Below, in pieces: positions 34,336 through 45,075 of a DNA stretch of 64,000 bases (its first letter is position 1; each line of letters opens with the position of its first letter). A program made the translations under genes and the position numbers. Below the pieces are notes generated by a model that saw only the letters and a list, made by a program, of their open reading frames with translations, was not told the DNA's origin and did no database searches. The stretch spans positions 962,501 to 1,026,500 of the forward strand of contig JADANN010000018.1 in the NCBI GenBank assembly GCA_018806985.1. The letters are read 5' to 3'. This DNA comes from Angiostrongylus vasorum. Its lineage: Eukaryota > Nematoda > Chromadorea > Rhabditida > Metastrongylidae.

Positions 34336-34394
34336 CCGCTCAAAAAAAACAACAACAGCTACATACTAATGTCATAACAGTGTAATTTGTGAAA

Positions 34395-34830
34395 TATAAC
34401 ACCATTGAGCAAAACTCCAAACCGCAGGTGTCTGCAGTGGGGAACGAAACCGCCACTACGTGTTCACCATCACACCATGCGGGCCTTTCGTTTCGTCTTT
34501 GTCTCAGCCGCCCGTCAACGGGATTGATCTGGCGAACACAAATCGGCATTGAACGCAGATAAGCAGAAGCTGTAGTATAAATCGCGATGTAGTCACTTTT
34601 TGTTCACTGAGTATTCTTTTTTCCCTATAGCAGGAGACCAAGATGAGACCAAGAACTCGCACGGTGTGGTTTTCAACGATTTAACCCTCGGGAAGGGGTA
34701 GCAGGGAGTTTGATCCCCCACTGAAGACATCTGCGATCCAGGGTTTTGCAAAATACCTCAACATTATTTCAGTTATATTTTACATCATAACCTGCCATGG
34801 AAAATGAAGAGACAGTAAATAAATGACTAC
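34395..34830. repeat. SINE family 1, inverted pair
   Basis: A minus-sense copy (about 34395-34615, with CCGCAGGTGTCTGCAGTGG and CACATCGGCATTG-type blocks) faces a plus-sense copy (about 34640-34830, with GGTGTGGTTTTCAACG and GTTTGATCCCCC). The right one ends in GAAGAGACAGTAAATAAATG. Confidence 0.55.
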
Positions 34831-34879
34831 TTCGTTATTTGTATTTGTGAAAAAGCAAATGAATATTCGACTTGCAGAT

Positions 34880-35375
34880 GTTTCTCTCTTTCTCCGCCGC
34901 TGCATTGAACACCGAGTCGCGCCGATGGTTATAAAACGGAAACGACTTCACGAGATACGCGGCGAACCAGAGGAGAGCCAACAAGTACGAAGCATTGAAA
35001 TGAAACTACTTCGCGCCGCACTACGAAGCAAGCGGAATGAAATGTTCGCAAGAAAGATGAAATGTGTGACGAAGGAACGACTTTGTGCTTTGTATTTAGA
35101 GGATCAACTTTGGAGGAGAACAGTTGGTGGGTCAATGTTAATATGCAAATCTATTAGGTCCAATGCTAAAATAGCCTTGCAGCGAAAGTTTTAGAATCTG
35201 TTGAATAATTCGCGTGTCTCGGCGTCAAGAAACCACAGACAAACGGTCCATGCTAGGACTCAATATACAGTTGATAATGCACCAAAAGAGAAAGAAAAAT
35301 TAGGTGCTGAGAAAGAGAACGAATCATTATAATCCAATGCCGAGGTTAACAGAAAGTCGATCTTGGGAACTGAAT
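34880..35375 (+). pseudogene. Penelope-like element N-terminal fragment joined to its tail
   Basis: A frame reads RLHEIRGEPEESQQVRSIEM, LLRAALRSKRNEMFARKMKC, ALYLEDQLWRRTVGG and ALQRKF, then stops. The DNA continues in parallel with 39205-39320 up to GTTGATAATGCACCA. It then jumps to the family's outer tail (CAATGCCGAGG ... AGAAAGTCGATC near 35340). This is an internally deleted derivative lacking the RT and nuclease. The same N-terminal fragment is at 1-310 (minus). Confidence 0.5.
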
Positions 35376-35439
35376 ATTCTGCCTTGGCAAAATATCTTGC
35401 AACTGACTTTCATTAAACGTCGGCAAAAGAAATCACAGC

Positions 35440-35610
35440 TTCTTCGCTTATTAAGCTTGTACAAGATTGGTAAAAAAATTACTCGGCTAACATTCCCACG
35501 TCTCGGTCTTCTTCAAAGCCGGATTAATCCGAGTCGACGATCCACGGCTGGCCGTCCCTCGCGATGTGGTTGTTCGTTCGTGCAACGCAACGAGTGAAAC
35601 CGTTCGAACG
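35440..35610 (-). mobile_element. PLE terminus, GUU-type, degraded
   Basis: Minus sense: ATTAATCCGGCTTTGAAGA, a broken stem, then GGGAATGTTAGCCGAG. The flanking GATTAATCCGAGTCG block is shared with the element at 41900-42235. Confidence 0.4.
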
Positions 35611-35734
35611 AAGATTCTCACTCGGTGGGACCTTCTTGAACAGTACGGAAGACATTCTATCACTATCATTCAACATGACATGAATATGACTCCTTTTAAA
35701 CACTCCGTAGGTAACTGACTACATTTCGGTTTGA

Positions 35735-35880
35735 CTAGTGGATTGTTACCTAGGTACCAAGTCAAGTCAGCGTTTCTATTCGCCCAGACAAGTTCGGCAG
35801 CAATTTGCCGACTCCGAAACGATGAGTTGCTTTGTTCATAAGGAACGCGAGCACGGGCCAACGACCACGCGTACATTGTT
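35735..35880 (-). repeat. SINE family 2, diverged copy
   Basis: GACAAGTTCGGCAGCAATTTGCC, GACTCCGAAACG and GCACGGGCCAACG follow the family order in minus sense. Confidence 0.4.
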
Positions 35881-37105
35881 GAACGTCTCTATCGGCATCT
35901 TTCTTAGTCGAAAAAAAATCGCTGCATGTAAAATTACAAAAGGAAGGAGCGAAAAGCTTCCGCAAAACTTATTGAATTTTCGTGTCAGATCGATTATTAC
36001 AGGGATGGTAAATGTGTTTACACTTTTTGATTTTCGTGTTTACAGCGACTCGAAGAAAATGAAAGTGACCGTCTCTGCGTCATTGTTCGCAATTACATAA
36101 AGATACGTCTCGACGAAGACAGTGCAACACCAAGCGAGAATTTTCGGTGAAGATTCAAAACCACTCTCATAAGTAACAGTGTGGCTTTCATCAGTTCACC
36201 GACCTACACTGACGTGCCCTTTTTCCAATAGAGAAATTCAGAACGATTGCCACGGGTACTGCAAGGATTGCAAATCTTTGGTTTCCAAATGCAAAGGCAG
36301 AAATGCTTAGAATATGCTTACTGGAAGAAATAAAGGGTTTCTACTTAGGACTGACAGGGTGTTCGTTGATATGTTTATAGCGACGAAAAAAAGGTAGAAA
36401 CACAAGAAAAGTGCAACGCAGCCAAGTTTGTGCCCACAAAATATGTGAAATAGTAGTATTATCTCACAGTTACCTTGCTTTAGGTGCCGCGAACGTGCCA
36501 AATTAAATATTGACAAATTTGTAGCCAGTAATCTGCAAATGACCGCTTAGAGCTTTTCAGTCATTGTCATCAGTTTTTTTATAGTCAATCCCGAGCTCTA
36601 TGAAAGCATGAGAATCTGCAGACGGATATTTCCTGGCGGCTATGCAATAATGGAAACAGTTCTTCATTTAATGTACACTTGAACGAGATAGCCAATTTCA
36701 GGCTTTCGATGAAGGCCGCCCACACTGCTTTATCTTTCGTTACAACGGCGGGACCATCGTGTAGATGGGACCGTAAACAGGTACGTAGGGAAGAATTTAC
36801 AGCTTGAAGAAAAAAGAGAAAAAGAAAACAGAGGTATTGGACAACCATTGTAATCAAAATGGCTAGAGGAAATGATTATGTTAACACATCGGCGACCACT
36901 GTTCACTTCGCGAACAAAAAGCCGTGAACTCGTTCGCCCCGATTTAAACACGGCAAATGTTCGTTAAACTAAAAACTTTAACTTCCCGTTCTTTCTCCGC
37001 GTTATTGCTTGAGGGTCACACCTCAAGAACGAAAGCAGACGAACAAACGGCGTTTCGTTAAACGGGACAAAATGATGTTTTGAAATGTATTCTTTACAAT
37101 CACGG
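35881..37105. other. No certain gene
   Basis: A minus-strand frame at 36585-36857 (DGPAVVTKDKAVWAAFIESL and on to NEELFPLLHSRQ) looks more protein-like than its surroundings. It matches no family I know and lacks clear splice sites. Nothing else was recognised. Confidence 0.25.
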
Positions 37106-37109
37106 TTAT

Positions 37110-37400
37110 GCGGAGAAATTTGCCAAACTCCGGACAGCAGATTTCTGCAATGGCGATCGAATCCGCTACTGTTGGTAGCACCTAAAGGTTGGGAACGCGG
37201 CTGAGAGAAAGGCGAAGCGAATGACCCGCTTGATGTGGTGGTGAACATGTTAGCCCCGAAAAAGGATAATAGAGGGGGTTCGATCCCCACCACAGACTTC
37301 TGCGGTCCGCAGTTTGCAAGTATCTCAGCAATCTCAGCATCATTGTGGTTATATTTCACATCATACCGTACCGTGAAAAAAACAATAGGCGGTGTACAAA
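37110..37400. repeat. SINE family 1, inverted pair
   Basis: A minus-sense partial copy (about 37110-37195) faces a plus-sense copy (37200-37400) with GATGTGGTGGTGAACATG (A-box-like), GGTTCGATCCCCACC (good B box), GACTTCTGCGGTCC and an AACAATAGGCGGTGTAC tail. Confidence 0.6.
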
Positions 37401-37404
37401 AGTG

Positions 37405-37705
37405 ACTACATATGTATATATTTATATATATATATTCTTACAAACTTCCCTTTTTAGGTGACGCAAGGTTGGTATAGATGTTCTTATTGTTGTTGTTGTC
37501 CTTGTTCAATGGCTTCGCCTTTGTCAGAGCAGTGCGGTTGGAGTCAGGTGAGTATGTTATTCACGAGGATTGATGAGTACGAGAAATGCCGAAACGTCAG
37601 CCATTAAATAACGACAACAACAACAATAAGAACATCTATACCAACCTCACGTCAGTTAAAAAAAAGAGCAGTTCGGGACACTTTTATATACATATATGTA
37701 TATGT
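37405..37705. mobile_element. Foldback element of two inverted PLE termini
   Basis: The left half has AGGTTGGTATAGATGTTCTT and ATTGTTGTTGTTG, which return inverted on the right (CAACAACAATAAGAACATC, TATACCAACCT). The right half carries TTGATGAGTACG, GCCGAAACGTCAGCC, a hammerhead-like core whose first C is T. It stands directly beside the outer end of the minus-strand PLE copy. Confidence 0.5.
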
Positions 37706-39203
37706 CGATTATTATGCCAATATGAAAGCGTCGTTTTCTTGTTCAGCAATCGCGAGGTTGTTAAACAGCATACATTTACTTCCATACAAAAACACAGTAC
37801 AATACAACAGTAGCTGACGTTTCGGCAGTATCGCCTTCTTCAGAGCCTGGAAGGGTATACTGACATACAATTTACTAGGCCAAACGCTTCAATGACACTT
37901 ACAAAAAGACGAAAAAACTCTATGGTAATTACATGGTCAACAGCTTCTCGAAAAAAAACTCACCGCTTTTTTACGTGCCTTCCCATGAGGAAGATTAGAA
38001 CAGCTGATTATGGTCGCATAAGGTTGATGACTGCACCATCCCACATCAGAAATTGATGCGAACATACGGGGATCAGATAGCATATGACCTCTGGGCATTC
38101 ATCCCTGCTATTCATTGTAGGGTTTTTGGCATTTATCCAAAAAGCCTCAAGAAGTTTTCGCGCTGGTGTTCTAGTCTCCTGCGCAAGGATATTGACTTTT
38201 ACTTCAAAATCGTCCCCGCTGTGCTTTTGTATCCTATGCGTGCCTAGTGGGGTACTTTGTCTTAGTTTTCGTTTGCCATCTAGGTGTTCTTTTATACGGA
38301 TACACAAAGGCCTGCCCGTTTCGCCAATATATTCATCTCCGCAATTATTACACGAGATCAGGTATATCGTACCTGAACTCATGCAATCACCGTCCCTGCC
38401 GTAAGGGCAGATTACGCAATTTGTTGTTTCGCATAGACGGTCATACAGGCGGTTACGAACTAACTGACGACGTAGAGTAGCCGGTGGTATTTCAACTATC
38501 GCTACCGATTCCTCTAGACCTGCCCTTCTTAAGCATCGTTTAATCGCTACGCTTACTTCATCGCTAATAAAGGGCAGCATAAACGGGACTTTCTTTTTTT
38601 GGCCAAGTGTTTCGATTGGGCGCGTCGCTCTCCTTCTAAACTTATCTCGTGGGGTTACTATTTCGTAGCCATTGGAGATGGCTATTTGCCGAGCCAAGTC
38701 GCGCGATTCTTCCTTTAGTTCCCCGGTTGTGCACACAGAGGTGGCTGTTCGAAACATGTTTCTCACAAGCGCCCTCTTTGTGTGTGAAGGGTGGGAAGAA
38801 AGGAAGTGAACGAGGATGTTCTTGTTACTTGGCTTTCGGTACCACTTTGTCAGGTAACCGCTACTTGATAGGCTTATCTGGACGTTTAAAAACGGAAGCC
38901 AGTCTTTTCTCGGTTTCTCCCGGGTGAACTTAATGTACTCAGACTGCTCGTTCAATAATTCAAAGCATTTGTCCATCTCCTCCTGCGTAGAGAAGATGAC
39001 AAAACAATCATCTACATATCTGCAGTAGAGTAGTGGCCGGAGATCGAGAGCAGGGGCTTCTATCTTAGACATGAATACAATGGCAAGGCTTGGTGCCAGT
39101 CGCTGTCCCATAGCCAACCCCCTTATTTGCGCGAAATACTTCCCAGACCATCTGAAAATCGAGCAGTTTAGGCACTCCTTTAGGAGAGCCATTAGCTGCA
39201 CGA
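37706..39203 (-). mobile_element. Penelope-like element, minus copy, 5'-truncated but open
   Basis: A continuous frame (39408 to 38008) encodes, from about residue 70 on, the reverse transcriptase from QLMALLKECLNCSIF through LAMGQRLAPSLA and the catalytic YVDD. After KWYRKPSNKN comes the GIY-YIG nuclease: paired cysteines (CVICPYGRDGDC), GTIYLISCNNCGDEYIGETG, then R-x-x-EH. This RT plus GIY-YIG layout defines endonuclease-bearing Penelope-like elements, which prime at telomere-like or cut ends. The first about 70 residues of the frame come from the neighbouring copy read antisense, so the RT motif A region is missing. The 3' part runs on to a hammerhead core and tail. It is not autonomous, though the remaining frame is intact. 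Confidence 0.9.
37808..37852 (-). ncRNA. Hammerhead-ribozyme-like core, PLE minus copy
   Basis: Minus strand: CCAGGCT, CTGAAGA (37837-37843), one A, stem GGC/GCC with loop GATACT, GAAAC, GTC, AGCTACTG. Helix I can form as GCU/AGC, then a bulged UA, then CAG/CUG. The triplet GUC is a preferred hammerhead cleavage site. Helix III is limited to the self-complementary ACGU, as in minimal PLE hammerheads thought to act as dimers. Confidence 0.6.
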
Positions 39204-41870
39204 AAATTCGAAAATCTTTTGGGTAATTCACATGTCTCAGCTTCAAGAAAATTCTACCGCAAACAAATTTTTTCACGGTTCTGATAATAGTCAAAATAGG
39301 GTTGATAATGCACCAGTAAAATCTAGGGTCACCGTGATTGGGGGGGCATAACAATACCTGAGAGTACGCGCTCGCTATTAGAATTGGGCCCAAGCTTTGC
39401 ACCATCACAGCCCATTTCTAAAACGACCCTGCGTAGGATAGCATGTAACCTTTATGAGCTTCAAGATCGACTCCGCTATCAGGCCAAGCAAGAAACATCA
39501 AACAAAGATAAAAATCAAGAGGCGGCGTCACTACCACCATCTCCTTTCCCAAAGACGTTTTTTTAGACAGCAGGACCCTAACGATGGAGTTGACATAAAA
39601 TTCCGCATGTTTTCGGACGGCGTTCTCAAGACCCTTAATCACTACCGCGATAGAAAGTTTATCTCTAACCTTACAGCCGCACAAAAAATGTGGCATGCGA
39701 GAAATTAGAGAATTAATAAACTCAAAAAGAATAAGATTGTCTGTTAGTGATAAGGGGGGGGAGAGTTCGTAGTTATTCCTCGCCAGCTGGATGTTGAGAT
39801 AACAGAGGAACATCTTAGTGATGCTACCCTCTATCGCCCATCCTCTGAAAAGGAATACAAAAGTCAATACCGAAAGCTAAACAATCAATGGGTCAGTGTG
39901 GCGAAAGGCTGCAGGTTTAAAACCATCGGTTATTTCGCACTTTAAAATCGATACACCAACATGTCCCGTCCTATACCTACTTATTAAAACACATAAGTTG
40001 GTATCACCTGATGATCTTGCGTCAACCAATCCGTCATCATTTAAGGTTAGACCCATCATCAGCTGTGTAGACGGGCCAACGGATAGAATAACCTGGTTTT
40101 TTAAGCCTAATACTTACCCAGTTGCTTAACCATATTCCAGCTCACCTCACAAACACCCAAATGTTCCTAGAACGTCTACGTAACGCGTCTCCTAATAACG
40201 CGTACGTGATGGAGTCCTTCGACGTTACTGCGTTGTACACCAACGTATCGAATGACTCCGCAATGCAAGCCATCTTCGAACTTCTTGTTAAACATGAAGG
40301 AAGAATAAATATGCATGGCTTGTCCATTCAGCAGCTAATGGCTCTCCTAAAGGAGTGCCTAAACTGCTCGATTTTCAGATGGTCTGGGAAGTATTTCGCG
40401 CAAATAAGGGGGTTGGCTATGGGACAGCGACTGGCACCAAGCCTTGCCATTGTATTCATGTCTAAGATAGAAGCCCCTGCTCTCGATCTCCGGCCACTAC
40501 TCTACTGCAGATATGTAGATGATTGTTTTGTCATCTTCTCTACGCAGGAGGAGATGGACAAATGCTTTGAATTATTGAACGAGCAGTCTGAGTACATTAA
40601 GTTCACCCGGGAGAAACCGAGAAAAAGACTGGCTTCCGTTTTTAAACGTCCAGATAAGCCTATCAAGTAGCGGTTACCTGACAAAGTGGTACCGAAAGCC
40701 AAGTAACAAGAACATCCTCGTTCACTTCCTTTCTTCCCACCCTTCACACACAAAGAGGGCGCTTGTGAGAAACATGTTTCGAACAGCCACCTCTGTGTGC
40801 ACAACCGGGGAACTAAAGGAAGAATCGCGCGACTTGGCTCGGCAAATAGCCATCTCCAATGGCTACGAAATAGTAACCCCACGAGATAAGTTTAGAAGGA
40901 GAGCGACGCGCCCAATCGAAACACTTGGCCAAAAAAAAGAAAGTCCCGTTTATGCTGCCCTTTATTAGCGATGAAGTAAGCGTAGCGATTAAACGATGCT
41001 TAAGAAGGGCAGGTCTAGAGGAATCGGTAGCGATAGTTGAAATACCACCGGCTACTCTACGTCGTCAGTTAGTTCGTAACCGCCTGTATGACCGTCTATG
41101 CGAAACAACAAATTGCGTAATCTGCCCTTACGGCAGGGACGGTGATTGCATGAGTTCAGGTACGATATACCTGATCTCGTGTAATAATTGCGGAGATGAA
41201 TATATTGGCGAAACGGGCAGGCCTTTGTGTATCCGTATAAAAGAACACCTAGATGGCAAACGAAAACTAAGACAAAGTACCCCACTAGGCACGCATAGGA
41301 TACAAAAGCACAGCGGGGACGATTTTGAAGTAAAAGTCAATATCCTTGCGCAGGAGACTAGAACACCAGCGCGAAAACTTCTTGAGGCTTTTTGGATAAA
41401 TGCCAAAAAACCCTACAATGAATAGCAGGGATGAATGCCCAGAGGTCATACGCGACCTGACCCCGTATGTTCGCATCAATTTCTGATGTGGGATGGTGCA
41501 GTCATCAACCTTATGCGACCATAATCAGCTGTTCTAATCTTCCTCATGGGAAGGCACGTAAAAAAAGCGGTGAGTTTTTTTCGAGAAGCTGTTGACCATG
41601 TAATTACCATAGAGTTTTTCGTCTTTTTGTAAGTGTCATTGAAGCGTTTGGCCTAGTAAATTGTATGTCAGTATACCCTTCCAGGCTCTGAAGAAGGCGA
41701 TACTGCCGAAACGTCAGCTACTGTTGTATTGTATTGTGTTTTTGTATGGAAGTAAATGTATGCTGTTTAACAACCTCGCGATTGCTGAACAAGAAAACGA
41801 CGCTTTTATATTCCAATGCCGAGGTTAATAGAAAGTCGATCCTGGGAACTATTATGCCAATATTCATAGA
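39204..41870 (+). mobile_element. Penelope-like element, plus copy, longer but frameshifted
   Basis: In order: part of the N-terminal domain (39204-39320), GPSFAPSQPISKTTLRRIA (39384 on), SVSDKGGEFVVI (about 39740), LIKTHKL and VRPIISCVDGP (39980-40070), RT motif A FDVTALYTNV (40218), LAMGQRLAPSLA, YVDD (40512-40523), KWYRKPSNKN, GIY-YIG (41155-41260), then hammerhead and tail. Frame breaks occur near 39570, 39710, 39890, 40130, 40622 and 40931. Those at 40622 and 40931 are one extra A compared with the minus copy. It is much more complete than its partner yet cannot make one protein as given. 40330-41810 mirrors 37709-39200. Confidence 0.9.
41679..41724 (+). ncRNA. Hammerhead-ribozyme-like core, PLE plus copy
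   Basis: Same sequence as the core at 37808-37852: CTGAAGA (41688-41694), stem GGC/GCC, GAAAC (41708-41712), GTC (41713-41715), AGCTACTG. It lies about 260 bases beyond the end of the nuclease frame. Confidence 0.6.
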
Positions 41871-41894
41871 AAGTCTATCTTTTGAGTCTGTGTG

Positions 41895-42235
41895 TGGATA
41901 CAACAAATTATTGAGCTTACACGGGATTGTTACATAACTTTTACTCGGGTAACGTTTCGACGGCCCTCGTCTTCATCAGAGCCGATGATCCGAGTCGATG
42001 GTCGACAGTTCTTTGTCTTCTCGATGTGGCATCATCGTCTTCTTATCGAGTCCGATCTTTCTCAGTGCAGCATCTCTCGAATGAGGCGTACTCACCTGAC
42101 TCAGATCTGACTCGCTACGACCAAGAAGACACCACATCAAGAATAGGAACTGTGGGCCATCGAATCGGATCATTGGCTCTGATGAAGACGTCTTCGTCTT
42201 TAAACAAGAACGCACTTCAATTTCCTAAGGACTGA
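41895..42235. mobile_element. Foldback element with CUGAUGA hammerhead boxes at both ends
   Basis: Arms of about 60 bp: CGTCTTCATCAGAGCCGATG, then GACAGTTCTTTGTCTTC-type sequence on the left, returned inverted on the right (AATAGGAACTGTGGGCC, GGCTCTGATGAAGACG). The middle is a unique-looking stretch. No protein is encoded. Confidence 0.5.
41945..41998 (-). ncRNA. Hammerhead-ribozyme-like core, canonical CUGAUGA
   Basis: Minus strand: CTGATGA (41973-41979), one A, stem GACG/CGTC with loop AGGGC, GAAAC (41954-41958), GTT, ACCCGAGT. A distal helix I, ACUCGG with CCGAGU, is perfect over six pairs. The mirror copy at the right end (plus, near 42177) keeps CTGATGA and the stem but has lost GAAA. 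Confidence 0.55.
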
Positions 42236-42855
42236 GAACAGAACCAGAACAAACATGAGCCCGACACACTATAGTGACATCGTCTTGCTCGGCGCATAAA
42301 CCAGAAACTCTACGCGGTCCTTCTCCATGTCAGAAAATCAGTTCTGGTTATGAGAATCGCACAACTGTGTGCAGAGATCATTAACATCTCCACCACACAG
42401 TCCCTGCTTGAATGCGGTAACGTCATCATTTTATAATGGATCGATAAACATACCTGCGTATTCAATTCGACCGGAAGCTGAAAAAGAACTATCACCTCTT
42501 AATATGAGAATTACAATACCTTATGTGAGAAGAAGACACTCTGAACGAAGAAAAAAAACAAAAAATACACATGCTGTCGACCAATTCGTCCAAGTACTTC
42601 AGAGGTAAATAATGAAAAACCAAGGTGAAAAATTAAATAGTCGTCAAAGAGCGTCAAGAGTCCAGCGAATATCAACGAACGTCTGATCATGAAATTCGGA
42701 TCGCATCACAAGAACTAATTTATCTATAATTTGGACTAAATAGTGTAAATGTTTTCTTGATCTTCTGCTCAGCAATCTACATTTCAGATGTGTTGCCTGC
42801 ATCTCCTGCCTGGTCGTTAGCCGTTGAGTGACTCGAGCGGGCGGCGGTAAACCTT
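42236..42855. other. No certain gene
   Basis: Short frames only. The stretch lies between the PLE cluster and the RTE relic, and I recognise no repeat. Confidence 0.3.
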
Positions 42856-43465
42856 CTATTTCACCCTATCGCGTACAAAAGTAGCATAGAGGGTTCTACT
42901 CGCTCTAGGGAGTCGTTGAGCACCATATCTTTCTTCTAAGCTTTTCGTGAAGAACTCTGACCATCGAGTCGGTGGTCTTCCTGCAGTGCGTTTAATATCC
43001 CGAGGAATCCAGTCACTAACGGCTCTTGTCCATCGGTTGTCATTCATACGCATTACGTGTCCGGCCCACCTTATCGTCGACTGTTTGGCATATAGAACGG
43101 CATCTTTGATTTTTGAACGTTGACGCAGGTCGGAGCTTCGGATTCCATCCCTTAGTTGTGTGAAACGCGATACTCCTAGCATCGCCCTTTCGACTACGCG
43201 TTGAATAACGCTGACTGATCTTTCATCCTGCTTACGCAGCAACCAGGTATCTTACGCATACGTTAAGGCAGGAAGTACCGTTGAGTCGAAACGGTGGACG
43301 CGGAGTCGGACGTTTTTTGCTCTCCCTCACTACATCGTCGATGATCTTGAAAGCTCCCAAAGCCGCTGGTTTCCTTCTGCTCAACTCTGGAGCTAAGTTG
43401 TTCATTATGTTGATCGCTGCTTAGCACAAATCGTCGCTGAACCAGTTTAGGCTGAAATTGTGGGC
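42856..43465 (-). pseudogene. RTE-type retrotransposon C-terminal fragment
   Basis: The minus frame of 128 codons reads LRKQDERSVSVIQRVVERAM, LGVSRFTQLRDGIRSSDLRQ, STIRWAGHVMRMNDNRWTRA and WIPRDIKRTAGRPPTRWSEF, the highly conserved C-terminal region of strongylid RTE proteins. Upstream (to about 43465) ELSRRKPAALGAFKIIDDVV follows in order, with frameshifts between. The RT palm and the endonuclease are absent and the last few residues are replaced by an early stop. Dead but relatively young. Confidence 0.8.
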
Positions 43466-43469
43466 TTAA

Positions 43470-44030
43470 GATTGTATTATCATAGATCTATATGTAGCGC
43501 TAAGATTATATCATACTTTATCCTGGTGCTTTGGTTGAAACTCATTCCGTTTATTAAGCAGAATTCCGACAGGAAATGTGTCTTACAGATAATAACCTAA
43601 CTGATATCGGGGTCTTATCATTATGGCTGGAATACCAAATCTACACTGCACTAAATCCTGTCAACTATGAAAACACGTTGGACAATTCGAGACGAAGCCA
43701 TTCAATCAGCTCCTTCTTGTTATTATTATCAGATCAGTTTTATATAAAAGTTTTAGATTACTGCTACCAGAAATTCCCCACGTAACGACAAGTTCTCCAG
43801 CTGACCGCTAATCATCATTGTCGAAAAACGTGGTCAACACTGTGACATTTTCTTCCAAAATCTGTTTAGCACTGTAATTTAGTGGAGCGTAAAATCGCTT
43901 AACTGCAACGGAAATGGCATGAACATTGGTGAAGGACACCTACCGAATTAATTCCCACAACCGACTTTGTATTAACGTCGGCATTGATCAAATAACTCTT
44001 ATACTATTGTTGAGCAAACGTGAGGTGCCA
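43470..44030. other. No recognisable feature
   Basis: AT-rich, short frames only, no family motif or repeat seen. Confidence 0.3.
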
Positions 44031-44034
44031 TTTA

Positions 44035-44100
44035 TTCTTCATACACTAGCAAGCTGACGTTTCGGCGGATCTCGCCTTCAACTAGTTCAACGACTGTCAA
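44035..44100 (-). mobile_element. PLE terminus fragment
   Basis: Minus sense: GAAGGCGAGATCCGCCGAAACGTCAGC. Stem and GAAACGUC are kept and the CUGANGA box is degraded (TTGAAGG). Confidence 0.4.
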
Positions 44101-44794
44101 ACTTTCTCTATGTTGACATTTTCATTTTTTTTGTGCAACGGTGAAGTACTGATGATGTTGAAAACGATTCAACAAAAAGACTAGTATTGCACGCAAAACC
44201 CAGAAAAAGCAAGGTTGAAAAACCCATGGCGAGGCTTAACAAATAGACTTCGATACCTCTTCGCTTACAGAGGCGCCATTCCCGTTCAACTGACACGGAA
44301 AACGATATAAAGGGTGAATCATTGTGAAGATGGCGAACAGCAAGATTGGAATTTGGGCTTCACAGAGGAGACCACCATTCCAATGACAAAGCAAATACTC
44401 CAAGATCATATATTCGATTCAGTTTCCTTGCAGTGTCCCACTGTGCAACACAGGCGTAATTTCACACTTCGCTCACGACGAGAACTTTGCTCACCATACA
44501 ACTGAAAGTTTTCCTCTGAAATACAACTGCCACATACACAATACTAGCGATTTAGACACAGGAAGCGAAGTAAGAGTAGACGAGCCGAAGCTAGTCATGT
44601 AATGAAAAGAGTTTAAGACAAAAGTTTCTAGAAATCATTTGGGCACGCCGAAGCCTATAAAAAATTGAAGCGCTTTTAAAGGCCTTCTTGACTGTCCTTC
44701 CAATGTTATGTTTTCTTCGCTTGTGGTTTTTTGCAAAAAAAAAGAGGTTCACGGTCTCATCGTGGATGCATGGTTATCCTGGGTACTATGACGT

Positions 44795-45075
44795 ACAGGG
44801 CGAGTGTGGCGCAGTGGTTGGAGGCGCTATTGCGGCACACACGTGGAATCGATCCCCGCGCCCATGGCCCAGGAAGCCTTCCATGCCTCTGGAGTTGGCA
44901 AATTGGTACCAGACTTGTCTGGGAGGATAGGAGCACTGGTTCCATACATTGGTAGACCACGCGAGCCATTGTAAAGGCCAGATATGCATCCAGTCATCTC
45001 CAAACGATACTTAATGAAGTCGCATGCATGGTGCATCCCTCTGGGATTGATCAACGGCGAGAGCTTTATCTTTTT
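44795..45075 (+). repeat. SINE family 2, best copy (tRNA-derived)
   Basis: GTGTGGCGCAGTGGTTGGAG is a near-consensus A box and GTGGAATCGATCCCCGC a B-box-like block. The family body (GGCAAATTGGTACCAGACTT, GTCTGGGAGGATAGGAGC) and the end CTCTGGGATTGATCAACG follow. The head shows the tRNA origin most clearly in this copy. Confidence 0.7.

Noticed and set aside
36585..36857. 90-codon minus-strand frame with KAVWAAFIESLKLA
   Set aside because: Partly protein-like, but no family and no splice context.
39418..39867. 149-codon minus-strand frame between the PLE copies
   Set aside because: It is antisense to the plus PLE copy, whose own sense frames carry the family motifs.
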